A stretch of DNA of 44,382 nucleotides from JBJXHG01 sp046160865 (GTDB lineage Bacteria > Planctomycetota > UBA1135 > GCA-002686595). Every line of letters starts with the position of its first letter. Position 1 is the first letter of the stretch. The position numbers were made by a program, and so were the translations under genes. This document shows, one piece after another, positions 1-8,553 of this stretch. The notes beneath the pieces are model-generated. The model ran no database searches. It was not told where the DNA came from and saw only the letters and a list, made by a program, of their open reading frames with translations. Location: contig JBJXHG010000145.1 in NCBI GenBank assembly GCA_046160865.1, forward strand, positions 1 to 44,382. Direction: 5' to 3'.

Positions 1-3
1 CCG

Positions 4-543
4 CTACCGCGGCGCTCGGGGCCCGCTCCACGAGTTGAACCCGCCCTCGAGGTTGTAGAGCTCGTCGTAGCCCTGCGCGCTCAAGAACTCGCATGCCGCC
101 GCCGAGCGCGAGCCGCCCGCGCAGTACACGATCATCTTGCGGCCGTCCTTCGGCACCTCTTTCACGCGCGCTTCGAGCTCCTCGACCGGGATCTTCTGCG
201 CGCCGGGGATGATGCCGAGCGACGTCTCCTGCGGCGTGCGCACGTCGAGCAAGCGCACGTTGCCGGCTTGCACCATCGCTACGGCGTCACTCGCACCGAT
301 CTCATGCCACAGCCGGCCTTCCAAGATCATCTCCGGCGTGAGCTTCGCGCCGCTCGCGACTTGCGCGAGCACGCGGCGCATCAGCGCGAGCTTCGCTTCC
401 GTTTCTTCCGCCAGGTTCTCGACGCGACGGAGTGCGTCGCTCTGCGCGTCCTCGATCGCGCGCTTCTGGCTCGCGGCGAGCGAGCGTGCCGAGAGCGCGA
501 TGAGGAACGCGAGGACGGCGAGGGCGAGTGCGGCGTAGATCAT
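4..543 (-). CDS. Membrane-anchored rhodanese-like domain protein
   Basis: 179 residues. A hydrophobic N-terminal segment (about residues 2-24) looks like an uncleaved membrane anchor. A charged, probably coiled-coil stretch follows (about 25-62), and then a single rhodanese fold (about 80-175). The active-site loop reads CAGGSRS with the catalytic cysteine at C141, and the LLDVRTPQE motif (98-106) is typical of single-domain rhodaneses that carry persulfide sulfur. The fold should therefore face the side opposite the anchor's N-terminus. The ATG at 543 lies 4 bases after the stop of the FIST gene on the same strand, so the two are almost certainly cotranscribed. The physiological sulfur donor and acceptor cannot be read from sequence. 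Confidence 0.9.
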   Translation of the reverse strand: MIYAALALAVLAFLIALSARSLAASQKRAIEDAQSDALRRVENLAEETEAKLALMRRVLAQVASGAKLTPEMILEGRLWHEIGASDAVAMVQAGNVRLLDVRTPQETSLGIIPGAQKIPVEELEARVKEVPKDGRKMIVYCAGGSRSAAACEFLSAQGYDELYNLEGGFNSWSGPRAPR

Positions 544-547
544 GGGT

Positions 548-1753
548 CTAAGCGCCGCCCGCGCGCTTCCGAAACAGCGCCACGCTCGCCGTGAATCCGT
601 GCAAGAAGTTCTTGCCGCCGACCGGGCCGATCTCGCCCATCGCGAGAAAGCCGGCGGCGGGGAGCTCGCGCGCGAACGCGGACTGCAAGCACGTGATGTC
701 GTGGTCGGGCTTGCCGAACATCTGCGTGCCGCGGCCGTTGCACGAGAAGATCAGCGCGCCCATCGCCGCGGATGCGTCGGGCACCGCGGAGTCGTTCTCG
801 GCTTGGAGCATGTGCACGAGGTCCTCGCCGGCCGATTCGCGGTCGCGCACGAGGAACTGGATCGTCTGACCGACGCGAATCGAATTGTCGCCGACGACGA
901 GCGAGCCTTGCTTCGGATCGAGGCCGTGTAGCGGGCGCGCGAGGAAGTCATGGCGCTCGAACGTGCTCTTGCGCGCGTCGATCGCGAGACCGATGAACGG
1001 TCCGCGCTGCAGCCGCGCGCGCTCGTTCGTCTCGAGCTCTTGCATCATCTCCATCAACGCTTGCGCGGCGGGCTTGCCGCCGAGCTTCTGGATGAAGTGC
1101 TCCTTGCACGCGGTGATCACGAACGGCTTGCCGATCGGACGGCAGCCTTGGCTGACGACGGACGCGATCTCGGTCGCGCCTTCGACGACGAGGCCGAGCG
1201 CACCGCCTTCGGTGACGCCGCGATTCGTCACGAGCAGGTTCTGACCGGGGCCCTCGCCGCCGCTCGCCATGCCGCCGACCGCGGCGACGCCCGGATGCTC
1301 GCGGTTCAAGAGCTCGAGGTAGTCGCCCATCGGGAACGTGTACGGATCGGCGAAGAGCAAGAGGCTCGCGCGCTTCGCGTCGCGGATCACCGGCGTCGTC
1401 GTGAAGCGCATCGTTTCGTCGGGCTGCACGTGCGCCGCGACTTCGAACGTCGTGAGCTGCGTGTCGGGCAGCACCGCCGCGAACACGGAGAGCGCCGCGC
1501 CGCGCTCGATCTCGCGTCCGCCGCCGACGACGCCCTCGCCCGTGCAGCCGACGACGACGCGCGCGCTCGTCATGCGCGCGAGGTTCGGCCCGAGCGATTC
1601 GATCGCGGGGCCGTGGTGGTGCGAGACGAACACCGCGAGCAGATCGGGTGTGCGGCCCGCGAGGCCCGCGTGAATCGCGGCGACGACTTCGTCGATCGCC
1701 GCACCGGAGTCGGACAGGGTGGACAGGGCGCTGGCGAAGTGGAGGTCTTGCAT
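548..1753 (-). CDS. FIST domain sensory protein (FIST_N plus FIST_C)
   Basis: 401 residues from the ATG at 1753. The frame is open up to 1879, but the upstream part is Arg/Ser-rich and unlike the family. The N-terminal half holds the FIST_N pattern, including VVGCTGEGVV near residue 70 and a long alternation of beta strands. The C-terminal half carries FIST_C, ending with a GGKNFLHGFT motif close to the terminus. FIST domains are predicted ligand-sensing modules, often linked to signal transduction and proposed to bind small molecules such as amino acids. This copy has no output domain, so it would act as a free-standing sensor or an enzyme of unknown activity. It is upstream of, and nearly touching, the rhodanese gene. 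No convincing Shine-Dalgarno site precedes the chosen start. Confidence 0.85.
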   Translation of the reverse strand: MQDLHFASALSTLSDSGAAIDEVVAAIHAGLAGRTPDLLAVFVSHHHGPAIESLGPNLARMTSARVVVGCTGEGVVGGGREIERGAALSVFAAVLPDTQLTTFEVAAHVQPDETMRFTTTPVIRDAKRASLLLFADPYTFPMGDYLELLNREHPGVAAVGGMASGGEGPGQNLLVTNRGVTEGGALGLVVEGATEIASVVSQGCRPIGKPFVITACKEHFIQKLGGKPAAQALMEMMQELETNERARLQRGPFIGLAIDARKSTFERHDFLARPLHGLDPKQGSLVVGDNSIRVGQTIQFLVRDRESAGEDLVHMLQAENDSAVPDASAAMGALIFSCNGRGTQMFGKPDHDITCLQSAFARELPAAGFLAMGEIGPVGGKNFLHGFTASVALFRKRAGGA

Positions 1754-1959
1754 GATCGAGGCTCGCGGGCCTGTTGTACGCCGCGCGCGAGGCGAGGGCG
1801 AGTGCCTCCCTCGCGGGCGGCTTGCGTCGCGTGTGGTGCTATCCTGGGAGGACTGCGCGGCGAGCATGGACCGGGACATCGGTCAACGCACGCACGCAGC
1901 GCTCTGTGTCCGAACACGTCGGTGCCGCCCTCAGCGGTCCAGGCAACAGGAAGAATCCC

Positions 1960-3825
1960 ATGACGCAAGCTCACTCCGCTGACGCAGAGCTTCCTCTGCA
2001 GCAGTTCGAGAGCGTGGTGATCCGCTTCGCCGGCGACTCCGGCGACGGCATGCAGATCACCGGGAATCAGTTCACGCAGACGTCGGCCGCGTTCGGCAAC
2101 GATCTCGCGACCTTCCCGGACTTCCCTGCGGAGATTCGAGCGCCGGCCGGCACGCGACCGGGCGTGTCGGGCTTCCAGATCCGGTTCGCTGCGACGGACA
2201 TCCACACGCCGGGTGACGCACCCGACGTCTTGGTGGCGATGAATCCGGCCGCGCTCGCCGTGAACATCAAGGACCTGAAGCCCGGCGGAATCGTGATCGC
2301 GAACACGGGCCAGTTCCACGAGCAAGATCTCAAGAAGGCGGCGGTCGCGACGAATCCGTTGACCGACCATTCGCTCGACGGCTATCGCGTCATCGAGATC
2401 GACATCAACAAGCGCGTGGCGGAAGCGCTCGCGGGATCGCCGCTCTCGCCGAAGGAGATCCAGCGCTGCAAGAACTTCTACACGCTCGGACTGATGTACT
2501 GGCTCTACAACCGTCCGATGGACGCGACGATCACGTGGCTCGCCGAGAAGTTCGCGAAGGAGCCCGCGCTCGTCGAAGCGAATCAGAAGGCGCTGCGCGC
2601 GGGCTACAACGCGGGCGACATCCACGAGATGTTCCAAGGGCGCTACGAGGTGCCTAAGTGCGTTTCGATGCCCAAGGGCACGTACCGCAACATCATGGGC
2701 AACCAAGCGCTGAGCATGGGGCTCGTCGCCGGTGCGGAGCTCGCCGGGCTCAAGGTGTTCATCGGCTCGTACCCGATCACGCCGGCGTCGGGGATCCTCG
2801 AACAGCTTGCGTCGTACAAGAACTTCGGCGTCATCGCGATGCAGGCCGAGGACGAGATCGCGGCGATCTGCGCGGCGATCGGTGCGTCGTACACGGGCTT
2901 TCTCGGCGTGACGTCGACGTCGGGGCCGGGCATGGCGCTGAAGCAAGAAGGCATCGGACTCGCGATCTCGATCGAGCTGCCGCTCGTGATCGTCAACGTG
3001 CAGCGCGGAGGACCGTCGACCGGCTTGCCGACGAAGACCGAGCAAGCGGACTTGCTGCAAGCGATCTTCGGCCGCAACAGCGAAGCCTGGCTGCCGGTCG
3101 TCGCGTGCTCGACGCCCGCCGACGCATTCGACTGCGCGGTCGAAGCGTGCCGCATCGCCGTGCAGTACATGACGCCGGTGATCTTGCTGTCCGACGGCTA
3201 CATCGCGAACGGCTCCGAGCCGTGGCGTCTGCCGGCGATCGAGGACTTGAAGCCGTTCCCGGTGCAGTTCCGCACCGAGACCGCGGGCTTCATGCCGTAC
3301 GGACGCGACGAGAAAAACGCGCGTCCGTGGGTGAAGCCCGGAACGCCTGGACTCGAGCACCGCGTCGGCGGACTCGAGAAAGCGCACCTCACCGGCAACA
3401 TCAGCTACGACCCCGACAACCACGAGTTCATGGTGCGCCTGCGCGCGAACAAGGTGCTCGGCGTGCGCGACTCGATTCCCACGCCGCCCGTGTTCGGACC
3501 CGAGCGTGGTCCGCTGCTCGTGCTCGGCTGGGGCTCGACCGCAGGACCGATCCACGGAGCGATCGACGCGCTCGAGCAAGCCGGCGTGCACGTCGCGCGC
3601 ATCCACTTGCGTCACGTGTGGCCGCTGCCGAACGGCCTCGACGAGATCTTCGCGCGCTACGACACGGTGCTCGTGCCCGAGATGAACCTCGGGCAGATGG
3701 TGCGCGTGCTGCGCAGCGAGTATCCGCAGCACGACTTCGTGTCGTACTCGAAGGTGCAAGGCCAGCCGTTCTACGTGCACGAGCTCGTTGGAAAGATCAA
3801 GAGCCTCTTGGAGCAGCAGTCATGA
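1960..3825 (+). CDS. korA: 2-oxoacid:ferredoxin oxidoreductase, fused gamma-alpha subunit (KorA type)
   Basis: 621 residues. The start at 1960 is chosen because an AGGAAG site lies just upstream and the family N-terminus begins here; the open frame back to 1774 is not family-like. Residues about 12-195 form the gamma domain (VVIRFAGDSGDGMQITG is the hallmark). Residues about 215-460 are the pyrimidine-binding alpha domain, with the GSYPITPAS motif and the QRGGPSTGLPTKTEQ segment. A transketolase C-terminal-like domain closes the protein. Together with the beta subunit it would decarboxylate a 2-oxoacid, most likely 2-oxoglutarate, to the acyl-CoA with reduction of ferredoxin. The fused gamma-alpha form without a delta ferredoxin subunit is the usual KorAB arrangement. 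The last bases overlap the next gene in an ATGA, which implies translational coupling. Substrate preference (2-oxoglutarate or another oxoacid) is inferred from family resemblance. Confidence 0.93.
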   Translation: MTQAHSADAELPLQQFESVVIRFAGDSGDGMQITGNQFTQTSAAFGNDLATFPDFPAEIRAPAGTRPGVSGFQIRFAATDIHTPGDAPDVLVAMNPAALAVNIKDLKPGGIVIANTGQFHEQDLKKAAVATNPLTDHSLDGYRVIEIDINKRVAEALAGSPLSPKEIQRCKNFYTLGLMYWLYNRPMDATITWLAEKFAKEPALVEANQKALRAGYNAGDIHEMFQGRYEVPKCVSMPKGTYRNIMGNQALSMGLVAGAELAGLKVFIGSYPITPASGILEQLASYKNFGVIAMQAEDEIAAICAAIGASYTGFLGVTSTSGPGMALKQEGIGLAISIELPLVIVNVQRGGPSTGLPTKTEQADLLQAIFGRNSEAWLPVVACSTPADAFDCAVEACRIAVQYMTPVILLSDGYIANGSEPWRLPAIEDLKPFPVQFRTETAGFMPYGRDEKNARPWVKPGTPGLEHRVGGLEKAHLTGNISYDPDNHEFMVRLRANKVLGVRDSIPTPPVFGPERGPLLVLGWGSTAGPIHGAIDALEQAGVHVARIHLRHVWPLPNGLDEIFARYDTVLVPEMNLGQMVRVLRSEYPQHDFVSYSKVQGQPFYVHELVGKIKSLLEQQS

Positions 3826-4865
3826 GCGACACGAACATTCCCGCGGGCACGAATGGCAACGGAGCGAGCACGACGCCGGTCGCGCTGACGAAGAAGGACC
3901 TGAAGTCCGATCAGGAGGTGCGCTGGTGTCCGGGTTGCGGGGACTACGCGATCTTGAACTCGGTACAGGGCCTGATGGCCGGGCTCGGCATCCCGCGCGA
4001 GCAGATGGTGTTCGTCAGCGGCATCGGCTGCTCGAGCCGCTTCCCGTACTACATGAACACGTACGGCTTCCACAGCATCCACGGACGCGCGCCGGCGATC
4101 GCGACGGGGATCAAGGTTGCGAACCCGAGCTTGTCGGTGTGGCTTGCGACCGGCGACGGCGACGGGCTCTCGATCGGCGGCAATCACCTCGCGCACATCC
4201 TGCGCCGCAACGTCGACGTGAAGATCCTGCTCTTCAACAACCAGATCTACGGCTTGACGAAAGGTCAGTACTCGCCGACGTCGCCGCAAGGATTGAAGAC
4301 GAAGACGTCGCCGATGGGCTCGGTCGACCGGCCGTTCAATCCGCTGTGCTTCGCGCTCGGCTGCAACGCGACGTTCGTCGCGCGCACGATCGACACGCAC
4401 CAGAAGCACATGCAGACCGTGCTCGAGGCAGCCGCACATCACCGCGGCGCGGCGTTCGTCGAGATCTTCCAGAACTGCGTGATCTTCAACGACGGCTGCT
4501 TCGAGGACGTCGCGAACAAGATGGTGCGCGACGAGCGCACCGTCGATCTGCGTCCAGGGCAGCCGATGGTGTTCGGGAAGGCGCTCGACAAGGGCGTGCG
4601 CATCGACGCGATGGAGACGAGCGTCGTCGGCGCTGCGGACGCAGCCATTTGGAATCCGTCGACGAGATCCGCCGCGCCCGCATTCGTGCTGTCGGAGATG
4701 GACAACGACAAGACGAAGCCGACGCCGATCGGCATCTTCCGCTCGGTCGAGGCGCCGCTCTTCGACACGGAAGTGAACCGGCAAGTGCAAGCCGCGGTGC
4801 AGAAGCGCGGTGCCGGCAACCTGCGCGACTTGATCTGGGCCGGCGAGACTTGGGAAGTGACCTGA
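3822..4865 (+). CDS. korB: 2-oxoacid:ferredoxin oxidoreductase, beta subunit (KorB type)
   Basis: 347 residues. This is the thiamine-pyrophosphate and iron-sulfur subunit. Cysteines C36 and C39 in WCPGCGD and C70 in GIGCSS are the conserved cluster ligands, with a further candidate ligand in the later NDGC segment. The TPP/Mg motif is visible as GDGDGLSIGGNH followed by the NN of LLFNNQIYGLTKGQ. The start is the ATG of an ATGA overlap with the alpha subunit stop. A low-complexity Asn/Gly/Thr N-terminus of about 20 residues precedes the conserved domain. The stop overlaps the start of the next small gene (TGATG), making a three-gene coupled operon. Confidence 0.94.
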   Translation: MSDTNIPAGTNGNGASTTPVALTKKDLKSDQEVRWCPGCGDYAILNSVQGLMAGLGIPREQMVFVSGIGCSSRFPYYMNTYGFHSIHGRAPAIATGIKVANPSLSVWLATGDGDGLSIGGNHLAHILRRNVDVKILLFNNQIYGLTKGQYSPTSPQGLKTKTSPMGSVDRPFNPLCFALGCNATFVARTIDTHQKHMQTVLEAAAHHRGAAFVEIFQNCVIFNDGCFEDVANKMVRDERTVDLRPGQPMVFGKALDKGVRIDAMETSVVGAADAAIWNPSTRSAAPAFVLSEMDNDKTKPTPIGIFRSVEAPLFDTEVNRQVQAAVQKRGAGNLRDLIWAGETWEVT

Positions 4866-5236
4866 TGTTCCCCGAGATGTGGCTCCAGTCGCCGCGCTCG
4901 CTCATCTACCGCGGTGTCGAGCGAGCGGAGCGCGCGCTGACGAAGTCCGAGCAGCTCGAACGGCGCATCGAGGACGTGGAGCTGCTCGAGCGCCAGGTCG
5001 CACAGCTCACGCTGTTCTCGCGCGCGGTGTGGGAGCTCGCGAAGGAGAGGCTCGGATGCACCGATGCCGAAGTGCTCGCGCGCATGCAGGCGCTCGATGC
5101 GCGCGCCGACGCTGCCGCGGCGAACCAGGCACCACCGCGCACGTGCGCGGCGTGCCAGCGCACGGTCTCGAGCCGGCACAGCCGCTGCCTCTACTGCGGC
5201 GAGCCGATGCCGCCCGCGGCACCGACGTTGCCCTGA
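4865..5236 (+). CDS. Small coiled-coil and zinc-ribbon protein, third gene of the kor operon
   Basis: 123 residues. The ATG at 4865 shares a base with the stop of the beta-subunit gene. Residues about 20-80 are charged and helical, with a heptad-like ERRIEDVELLERQ stretch, so a coiled coil is likely. The C-terminus carries a four-cysteine zinc ribbon with CxxC pairs at C94/C97 and C108/C111 (the last in CLYCGEP). I do not recognise a named family. The coupling suggests that its level is tied to the oxidoreductase, perhaps as an assembly or interaction factor, but this is inference from position only. A duplicated stretch begins shortly after its stop. Confidence 0.75.
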   Translation: MFPEMWLQSPRSLIYRGVERAERALTKSEQLERRIEDVELLERQVAQLTLFSRAVWELAKERLGCTDAEVLARMQALDARADAAAANQAPPRTCAACQRTVSSRHSRCLYCGEPMPPAAPTLP

Positions 5237-5274
5237 GCACTCCGCGGAGCGCAGTGCGAATTCCATCGGAGGCC

Positions 5275-5389
5275 GCCGTTGCTGTGCAGCGCCGCTCTGC
5301 ATGGCGACCTGCGCGCGCGCCAAGCGCTGCTCGACGCCCTACTCCTTCGGCACCGAGCCGAGCAGGCGCCAGCGCACGATCGACGGAGC
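5275..5389 (+). repeat. Direct repeat, upstream copy (115 bp, exact)
   Basis: This 115-bp stretch is identical, base for base by eye, to 5434-5548. The repeat period is 159 bp, and similarity reaches a little further upstream (the CCATCGG at 5263 and 5422). This copy is intergenic. The second copy covers the last 51 coding bases and the 3' flank of the minus-strand gene ending at 5498. It therefore looks like a recent tandem duplication of that gene's 3' end. Confidence 0.9.
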
Positions 5390-5433
5390 CCGGCGCCCGG
5401 CGCGTAGCGGCGTGGCGCCTCCCATCGGTGACT

Positions 5434-5548
5434 GCCGTTGCTGTGCAGCGCCGCTCTGCATGGCGACCTGCGCGCGCGCCAAGCGCTGCTCGACGCCCTA
5501 CTCCTTCGGCACCGAGCCGAGCAGGCGCCAGCGCACGATCGACGGAGC
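5434..5548 (+). repeat. Direct repeat, downstream copy (115 bp, exact), overlapping a gene end
   Basis: Second copy of the 115-bp repeat at 5275-5389. Bases 5498-5548 of it are the coding 3' end of the small minus-strand gene. Outside the repeat the two flanks diverge at once (CCGGCG against GTCGAA), which marks clean endpoints. Confidence 0.9.
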
Positions 5549-5770
5549 GTCGAACGCGAAGTCGCGTTGCTTGACGTCGACGCCGTACTTCGCGGTCTCG
5601 CGAATGTAAGGCTCTGGATCGGTGCCGGCCGGCGGGTCGTACACGTCGCAATCGTGCATGAACACCTGGAAGCCGTTGGAGCTGTCGTAGCGGCCGATGA
5701 TCACGCGCCCCGTCTTCGTCTCGATCACCAAGTTCGATCCGTGCGGTGCGTTCTGGATGTTCTGGCTCAT
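5498..5770 (-). CDS. Small hypothetical protein, probably beta-rich
   Basis: 90 residues from the ATG at 5770; the open frame extends to an ATG at 5812. I do not recognise the family. The sequence is rich in predicted beta strands, starting with GSNLVIETKTGRVIIGRYDS, which resembles a small barrel of the SH3/Sm type, and it contains a single HDCD segment. It stands alone, divergent from the aminotransferase gene 50 bases away. Its 3' end lies within a tandem duplication, so a second copy of its last codons sits downstream of its stop. Confidence 0.6.
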   Translation of the reverse strand: MSQNIQNAPHGSNLVIETKTGRVIIGRYDSSNGFQVFMHDCDVYDPPAGTDPEPYIRETAKYGVDVKQRDFAFDAPSIVRWRLLGSVPKE

Positions 5771-5820
5771 GGGGATCGCGCGGTTTGGTCGCTGCGTGCG
5801 GGAGCATACCATGAGGTGAT

Positions 5821-6741
5821 ATGAAGCTCTCTCCGTCGCCGTTCATCTGGTTCAACGGAAAGCTCGTGCCGTGGGAGCAGGCGCAAGTCCACGTGCTCAC
5901 GCACGCGCTGCACTATGGCTCGAGCGTGTTCGAGGGCATTCGCGCGTACGCGACGCCGCGCGGGACTCAGGTCCTCGGCCTCGCGCAGCACGTCGATCGC
6001 CTCTTCCATTCGTGCAAGATCGTGCACTTGCCGCTCGAGTACTCGCGCGACGCGATCCAGGCCGCGATCCGCGAGACCGTGCGCGAGAATCGACACGATG
6101 CGTGCTACATCCGGCCGCTCGTGTACCGCGGCTACGGCGCGCTCGGCGTTTGGCCCGAGGAGTGCCCGGTCGAGATCGCGATCGCCACGTTCCCGTGGAT
6201 CAAGCAGAACGAGCGCGAGCTCCTCGAGAACGGCATCGACGTCGGTGTGTCGAGCTGGCGCCGCATGGCGCCGGACACGCATCCGGCGATGGCGAAGGCC
6301 GCGGCGAACTACCTGAACTCGCAGATGATCATCATGGAAGCCAAGCGTCACGGCTACGCCGACGGCTTGGCGCTCGACGTCCACGGCTACGTCGCGGAAG
6401 GCAGCGGGCAGAACCTCTTCCTCGTGCAGGACGGCGTCGTGTTCACACCGCCGATCGGCGATTCGATCCTGGCCGGCTTCACGCGCCGCGTGGTGATCGA
6501 GCTCGCGGGTGACTTGTCGCTGCGCGTCGTCGAGCAGCGTGTCGCGCGCGAGATGCTGTACACCGCGGACGAAGTGTTCCTGACGGGAACGGTGGCCGAG
6601 ATCACGCCCGTGCGCAGCGTCGATCGCCTCGCGGTCGGCGCGGGGAAGCGCGGGCCCGTGACGCACGCGCTCCAGCAGAGGTTCTTCGGGCTCTTGCGCG
6701 GCGAGCACGCCGATTCGCGCGGCTGGCTGACGCCGGTGTGA
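5821..6741 (+). CDS. ilvE: Branched-chain amino acid aminotransferase, fold-type IV PLP enzyme
   Basis: 306 residues, the normal length for the family. It transfers the amino group between glutamate and the 2-oxoacids of leucine, isoleucine and valine, the final step of their synthesis. The PLP lysine is K159 in AMAKAAANYLNSQ. The N-terminal HALHYGSSVFEGIRAY motif, the YIRPLVYRGYG strand and the EGSGQNLFLV and FLTGTVAEITPV phosphate-binding segments are all present. The start at 5821 follows a GAGGTG at very short spacing. The gene stands alone, not in an ilv operon. A role in making D-amino acids is less likely given its close match to the IlvE pattern. Confidence 0.93.
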   Translation: MKLSPSPFIWFNGKLVPWEQAQVHVLTHALHYGSSVFEGIRAYATPRGTQVLGLAQHVDRLFHSCKIVHLPLEYSRDAIQAAIRETVRENRHDACYIRPLVYRGYGALGVWPEECPVEIAIATFPWIKQNERELLENGIDVGVSSWRRMAPDTHPAMAKAAANYLNSQMIIMEAKRHGYADGLALDVHGYVAEGSGQNLFLVQDGVVFTPPIGDSILAGFTRRVVIELAGDLSLRVVEQRVAREMLYTADEVFLTGTVAEITPVRSVDRLAVGAGKRGPVTHALQQRFFGLLRGEHADSRGWLTPV

Positions 6742-6763
6742 CGCGCCGAGTCCTTGACGGTGT

Positions 6764-8401
6764 TCACGGGATGACCGTGAAACGAAGTCCTGCGGTCAGG
6801 CCGAGGTTGTTCGGCGGAGCGAAGCCGCCGTCGCGACTGTAGTACTGCGCGTGGACCTGCAGGCCGGGGAACCACGCCGCCGCATTCATGTATGCGTGCG
6901 AGAAGTGGAAGCCATACGCTCCGCTGCAATCGTCGACGCCTACATTTCCTCCAGAGAGCTGCAATGGTGTGCGCTGCACGAGTGGTCCGACGCACAGCGT
7001 TCCGCCACCGAACGGCAACGACGTTTGGTGCAAGCTCCACACGAGCATGCCGACGCGGTTGTTCAGCACCTGCTTGGCCGAGACGACGAAGTTGTCGCCG
7101 ATCGACAGGCTCGGAACGCCGGAAGAAGCGATCGAAGGCGTGCAGCCGAGCGAGTTCTGCTTCGCCGTGCAGTACGGCGCGGCTTGCGTGAATCCCGCTG
7201 TGTATACCTTCACCTTCCCGCGACCGTCAGTGCCGCCGCCAGGTTCACCGACGATGAACTCGCTCTTGCCGTCGCCGTTCAAGTCTCCGACGCTGCCAAC
7301 AGCGAAGCCGAATGAGCTACTGCCGCTGACACTTGAGAGCGGAAATGAACTGGGACAGCCCGTTCCCGACGAAAGCCGGACAATGCCGTTCTGCGAGTAC
7401 ACGAGTTCCTCGTCTCCCGACCCGCTCACATCTCCCGCCGAGCTGATCGCCGTGAGTCCAGGATACAGATCTTCGCATTGCACACCTGATCCCAAAGGTG
7501 CGACGAGCGAGACTGTTGCCGTGGCGTTGCCAGACAACGAATGAACGTAGATGCGTGCGGCCGACTGGTTCGTCTGGTGCTGTGCAACAACGACGCTCTT
7601 CCCGAACAACGTGTGATAGGCGGGGCCTTGGATGTCGAAGCTCGCGACGGGAAGAAAGCCGCGCACGTTGACGCTGCCGCTCCGCACGCCGTTGCTGTTC
7701 GCGAAAGGTGCCGAGACAATCAGTAGATCTGCAGCGTGCGGCGCGTAGTGCACGCAGGTCATTGCGTATCCAAGCTGATCCAGTGCGGAGCCACTGGTGT
7801 ACGAGCCCAACGCGAGACCCGTTGCACCCGAGTACACCGTGGCTCGGCCGCTATCGTGCAGCGGCGCATCGGCGAGTGGCGCACCGACAGCGAAGTCGGG
7901 CGTGGAGCCGGGATCGAAGCTCAGACCTGTGACACTCCAGCCGAACGCATCGCCTGGAGCGGAGCCATGCACGGCGTGCACGAGCGTTCCGGTGGCACCC
8001 GAGAACACGTACGCGCTACCGGCGTCCAATCCCGACACGTCCGAGTACGGCGCGCCAACGATGAAGTCGGGCCGTCCGTCGCCATCGATGTCTCCGAGTC
8101 GCGCGACGCACAAGCCGAACCCGTCCGTCGCCGTCTGTCCGGTCACGCTGTAGAGCAGCGCGCCGTTGAAGCCGGAGTACACGAGCGCTTTGCCAGGCTG
8201 ACTTCCATTCACGAAGTCGCCGGGTGCGCCTGCAATGAAGTCGGGCACGCCGTCGCCGCTGACGTCGCCGATGCCGGCGACGGCGAACCCGAGCCCGGCG
8301 CCAACAGACGGCCCAGTGACTTCATGAACCAAGACTTGCGCTGCGGCGATTGCGGAAAGCGAAACGGAAGCGAACACGGACGAGCCGATCGAGCGGAGCA
8401 T
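6764..8401 (-). CDS. Secreted FG-GAP repeat protein with a shared C-terminal Cys module
   Basis: 545 residues. The start at 8401 is preferred because GAAGGGA lies just upstream and the next residues form a signal peptide (about 1-22, ending SAIAAAQ); the frame is open to 8434. Residues about 25-395 carry successive FG-GAP beta-propeller repeats, such as GDVSGDGVPDFIAGAP and GDIDGDGRPDFIVGAP, with Ca-binding-like DxDGDGxxD loops. Residues 410-545 form a 136-residue module beginning YCTAK with cysteines at module positions 2, 11, 61 and 83. The same module, of equal length, ends the protein at 16585-18159. The propeller suggests extracellular adhesion or scaffolding; the module may be a sorting or anchoring domain. 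Both roles are inferred. Confidence 0.85.
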   Translation of the reverse strand: MLRSIGSSVFASVSLSAIAAAQVLVHEVTGPSVGAGLGFAVAGIGDVSGDGVPDFIAGAPGDFVNGSQPGKALVYSGFNGALLYSVTGQTATDGFGLCVARLGDIDGDGRPDFIVGAPYSDVSGLDAGSAYVFSGATGTLVHAVHGSAPGDAFGWSVTGLSFDPGSTPDFAVGAPLADAPLHDSGRATVYSGATGLALGSYTSGSALDQLGYAMTCVHYAPHAADLLIVSAPFANSNGVRSGSVNVRGFLPVASFDIQGPAYHTLFGKSVVVAQHQTNQSAARIYVHSLSGNATATVSLVAPLGSGVQCEDLYPGLTAISSAGDVSGSGDEELVYSQNGIVRLSSGTGCPSSFPLSSVSGSSSFGFAVGSVGDLNGDGKSEFIVGEPGGGTDGRGKVKVYTAGFTQAAPYCTAKQNSLGCTPSIASSGVPSLSIGDNFVVSAKQVLNNRVGMLVWSLHQTSLPFGGGTLCVGPLVQRTPLQLSGGNVGVDDCSGAYGFHFSHAYMNAAAWFPGLQVHAQYYSRDGGFAPPNNLGLTAGLRFTVIP

Positions 8402-8553
8402 GGAAGTCCCTTCTTCGAGCATTTGAACGAGCACACGCGCACGTAATGGACGCGCGGCGAGGATGACGCTCGCTCAAGCTACCGAAACCGTTTGATGGAT
8501 CGCAGGCGGGGGCACGCGCGGTGCGAACGTGTGGTTGCGTCCGCCCATCTCGT

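Noticed and set aside
1570..3780. A 736-residue minus-strand frame opposite korA, and similar long antisense frames opposite hrpB, the kinase and the helicase
   Set aside because: These are high-GC shadow frames, dominated by Arg, His, Asp and Val, opposite genes with clear family motifs.
5237..5257. A hairpin-like GCACT...AGTGC after the kor operon as a terminator
   Set aside because: Only five outer pairs form around a competing inner palindrome, and no T-run follows. Too weak to call.
4879..5900. Long frames across the 115-bp repeats encoding repeated Arg/Ala-rich segments on both strands
   Set aside because: The apparent protein repeats come from the DNA duplication. They overlap better supported genes in other frames.
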